Assembly (NCBI GenBank): GCA_043778375.1
Contig: JAYWGH010000009.1
Span: forward strand, 1-8,962
DNA from: CAIVSN01 sp043778375
GTDB lineage: Bacteria > Patescibacteriota > Gracilibacteria > BD1-5 > UBA2023
DNA: 8,962 nucleotides
Direction of reading: 5' to 3'
Part shown: positions 7,391-8,962 of the stretch, piece after piece
Layout: each line of letters begins with the position of its first letter
How positions within the stretch are numbered: position 1 is the first letter of the stretch
Made by a program: the position numbers and the translations under genes
The notes under the pieces: generated by a model
The model's input: only the letters and a program-made list of their open reading frames with translations
Database searches by the model: none
What the model was told of the DNA's origin: nothing

Positions 7391-7741
7391 CTAGGCGACT
7401 GCTGCGAGACCTGCAGCCTCAGTATCAGCAATTGCGACGATGGTAGTGATTCCCACGAGTTCGAGAGTATCTTTGACCTCTTCCCCCATATTAGTGATGA
7501 CCATTTTCCCATTTCCGTCCTCGATATTACTAAAAATATCAGCGATATATCCGATAGACTTGGAGTTGAGATACTTGAGACCTACAAGATTAAAGAGGAT
7601 TTTCTTACCGGTAAAATCGCCAATCGCATTGTAGATGGTTGTAAAAGTCTTGTCAGCATTTGTCTCATCAAGCTCCCCATGGAACTCAAAGACACTCACG
7701 TCTGCGACTTGCTTGTTTCGTACTTCGATAGCGGTGTTCAT
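7391..7741 (-). CDS. STAS-domain protein, anti-anti-sigma factor-like
   Basis: 116 aa, a single STAS domain of the SpoIIAA/RsbV type. In that family the protein binds an anti-sigma kinase and is switched by phosphorylation of a Ser in a DSSG loop. Here the matching loop reads YLNSKSIGYIAD (Asn59, Ser60, Lys61, Ser62), so Ser60 is the likely phosphorylation site and the usual Asp is Asn. Other STAS hallmarks are FEFHGELDETNAD near the N-terminus, KKILFNLVGLKYL, and GKMVITNMGEEVKDTLELVG near the C-terminus. The tail is Ala-rich. No kinase, phosphatase or sigma factor lies in the window, so its partner is unknown. It has no TGA codon and stops at TAG. It carries its own promoter and terminator and is divergent from FemAB. 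Confidence 0.85.
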   Translation of the reverse strand: MNTAIEVRNKQVADVSVFEFHGELDETNADKTFTTIYNAIGDFTGKKILFNLVGLKYLNSKSIGYIADIFSNIEDGNGKMVITNMGEEVKDTLELVGITTIVAIADTEAAGLAAVA

Positions 7742-7767
7742 GTTTCTTTGTAAACAATTAAGAAATC

Positions 7768-7796
7768 ATTGTATCCAAATGGGCTCGCGAGTGCAA
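7768..7796 (-). promoter_or_regulatory. Possible promoter of the STAS gene
   Basis: On the minus strand TACAAT (7768-7773, one mismatch to TATAAT) is spaced 17 bp from TTGCAC (7791-7796, first three bases of the -35 consensus). Transcription would start near 7761, leaving about 20 bases before the ATG at 7741. The palindrome CTCGCGAG (7784-7791) overlaps the spacer and could be an operator or chance. Confidence 0.4.
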
Positions 7797-7825
7797 GTAA
7801 ATTGAGTATCATACGGCAAATTTTG

Positions 7826-8926
7826 ATGTTTCCCTTGGATTTTCAGCTCATCTCTCTCTCAGAACTCGCTCGCTCGGCATCTCACGTCGCTGCGCTCGTG
7901 AGATTTCATGGTGCTCTCGGTGCACCTGAGGGTGATGAGATAGTACTCACCCCAGTATGGCAGTCCTCGCGGTGGGGAAAGATGCTCGTATCAACTGGTC
8001 ATGTGAAAGAGGTATTTGTGGCTCTTGCTCGAGATACTCCGGAGGATATAAGCGTAGTCACCTATATCGAGATCAGGTCTATCGGACTTGGACTGCGAGC
8101 GGGATATTGTATTGGAGGACCGCTCCTGCGTCCTTCTGGCACTCGAGACTCAAGTATACTCCAAGAGTTTTTACGTCGGCTCAGAGCTCACAGAGACCTC
8201 GCTGATTGCGTGTTTATACAGTTTGAGCCGCTTATACAGAGCTCGGACCTCTCGGGACTTGGACTCGTCCCACTCTCGCCCCATGCGAGGTATCTCCTTG
8301 AGTCCACCACTCGACTCATCGATCTCAGTCAATCTGAGATAGAGATCCTAGCTGGGATGCGTCAAAAAGGGCGCTACAATATCCGTATTGCCGAGAAATC
8401 CTGAGTAGTGGTGAGTCATGCCCCTCCGACAGGTGAGAATATCGACATATTTTACGCACTTCTGAGTGATACCCTGGACCGCAATCACTTTAGTGGCAAC
8501 TCACGTGCATACTACGAAGCACTCCTCCTGGCTCGTACTGCTGCAGGGGAGGGGCTTTATTTTGCATCATATGAGGGAGAGGTAATCGCGGCTGCGATCC
8601 TCGTAATTGAGGGGAATACTGCTGTGTATTACTATGGAGCCTCAACCTCGGATAATGTTCTACGAGCACACATGCCTGCGTACCTCCTTCAGTGGGAGAT
8701 GATGCGCAGTGCACAGGCTCTTGGTGTTAAGTGGTATGATTTTCTTGGAATTGCTCCACTCGCTGATCCAGAGTCACATCTCACATCAGTGAGTGAGTTC
8801 AAGGCAAAGTTTGGGGGACAAATATACGAGGCGCCAGCCAAGTATCAGCTCGTTTTGAAACCTTGGATACTGCGTATCTACGAGCTGGTGCGAGCGGTCA
8901 AGCGAATATTCTCACGCAGACACTAA
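7826..8926 (+). CDS. FemA/FemB-family peptidoglycan bridge aminoacyltransferase (GNAT fold), UGA read as Gly
   Basis: 366 aa. FemAB proteins move an amino acid from aminoacyl-tRNA onto the stem peptide of a peptidoglycan precursor, acting at the inner face of the membrane. Family marks in order are PVWQSSRWG (44-51), GGPLLRP, KGRYNIRIAEKS-G (181-193), EGLYFASYEGEVIAAAI, YYYGASTS, a LLQWEMMRSAQALG helix, WYDFLGIAP and a C-terminal FKAKFGGQIYE. The Gly at 193 is TGA (8402-8404), exactly where the family motif has Gly after the Lys-rich helix; standard code would split the gene in two. The stop is TAA at 8924-8926. I chose ATG at 7826 (MFPLDFQLIS) over an in-frame TTG at 7769, because the extra residues look unlike the family and would overlap the STAS promoter. 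Which amino acid is used cannot be told from sequence. It is one GNAT pair without the coiled-coil arm of staphylococcal FemA. Confidence 0.9.
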
Positions 8927-8962
8927 AAGCACCTACTCCCTTGAGGTTGTTAGCCCATCGAT
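8927..8962. other. Right-edge sequence, nothing recognised
   Basis: The 36 bp after the FemAB stop show no hairpin with a T-run, no start codon with context and no repeat. Confidence 0.5.

Noticed and set aside
7769..7825. Upstream TTG start for FemAB
   Set aside because: It would overlap the STAS promoter region and adds 19 residues unlike the family; ATG 7826 is a better start.
7866..7915. Hairpin-like CTCACG...CGTGAG in early FemAB
   Set aside because: It is inside coding sequence with no T-run after it, and its bases are explained by Leu/Ala/Arg codons.

Overview
This window comes from a bacterium that reads UGA as glycine (genetic code 25). Seven genes are recognisable. Five of them hold in-frame TGA codons, sixteen in all, and these fall where a glycine is expected: in the HxHxDHxG metal motif of a metallo-beta-lactamase nuclease, in FemAB, in dUTPase, and at a site inside a tandem repeat whose sister copy has GGC. 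All seven genes end in TAA or TAG and none ends in TGA. CGA still encodes arginine at several conserved Arg sites, which argues against the Absconditabacterales variant (code 37, where CGA/CGG are Trp). Together this points to Gracilibacteria (BD1-5) or a close code-25 relative in the Patescibacteria/CPR. No clear Shine-Dalgarno motif precedes any of the seven starts.

Layout, left to right. Positions 1-166 hold no convincing gene, only a minus-strand terminator. Positions 167-1996 (minus) encode a 609-residue MBL/beta-CASP RNA-processing nuclease. A 121-bp AT-rich divergent promoter region follows. Positions 2118-3623 (plus) encode a secreted 501-residue protein with two CARDB-like domains flanking an Asn/Ser/Thr-rich tandem repeat, followed by a TTCG-loop terminator. 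Positions 3701-4126 and 4130-5326 (plus) form a tight pair: dUTPase, then a DNA polymerase I N-terminal part that has the 5'-3' nuclease but no polymerase domain. Converging on it with a 3-bp gap, 5330-7294 (minus) encodes a 654-residue wall hydrolase with a lysozyme-like domain and an NlpC/P60 domain. Next is a terminator and a STAS-domain protein (7391-7741, minus). Divergent from that, 7826-8926 (plus) encodes a FemA/FemB-family aminoacyl-tRNA-dependent transferase. The last 36 bp hold nothing recognisable.

How the genes may fit together: dUTPase and the PolA-like nuclease form a nucleotide/DNA-repair pair. The hydrolase and FemAB both concern peptidoglycan, one cutting and one building peptide bridges. 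The CARDB repeat protein is a likely surface or secreted adhesion factor. Gracilibacteria are thought to live attached to or preying on other cells, so surface and wall-cutting proteins are the most biologically interesting content here, but that link is inference. A standard-code annotation of this window would break five of the seven genes into pieces.
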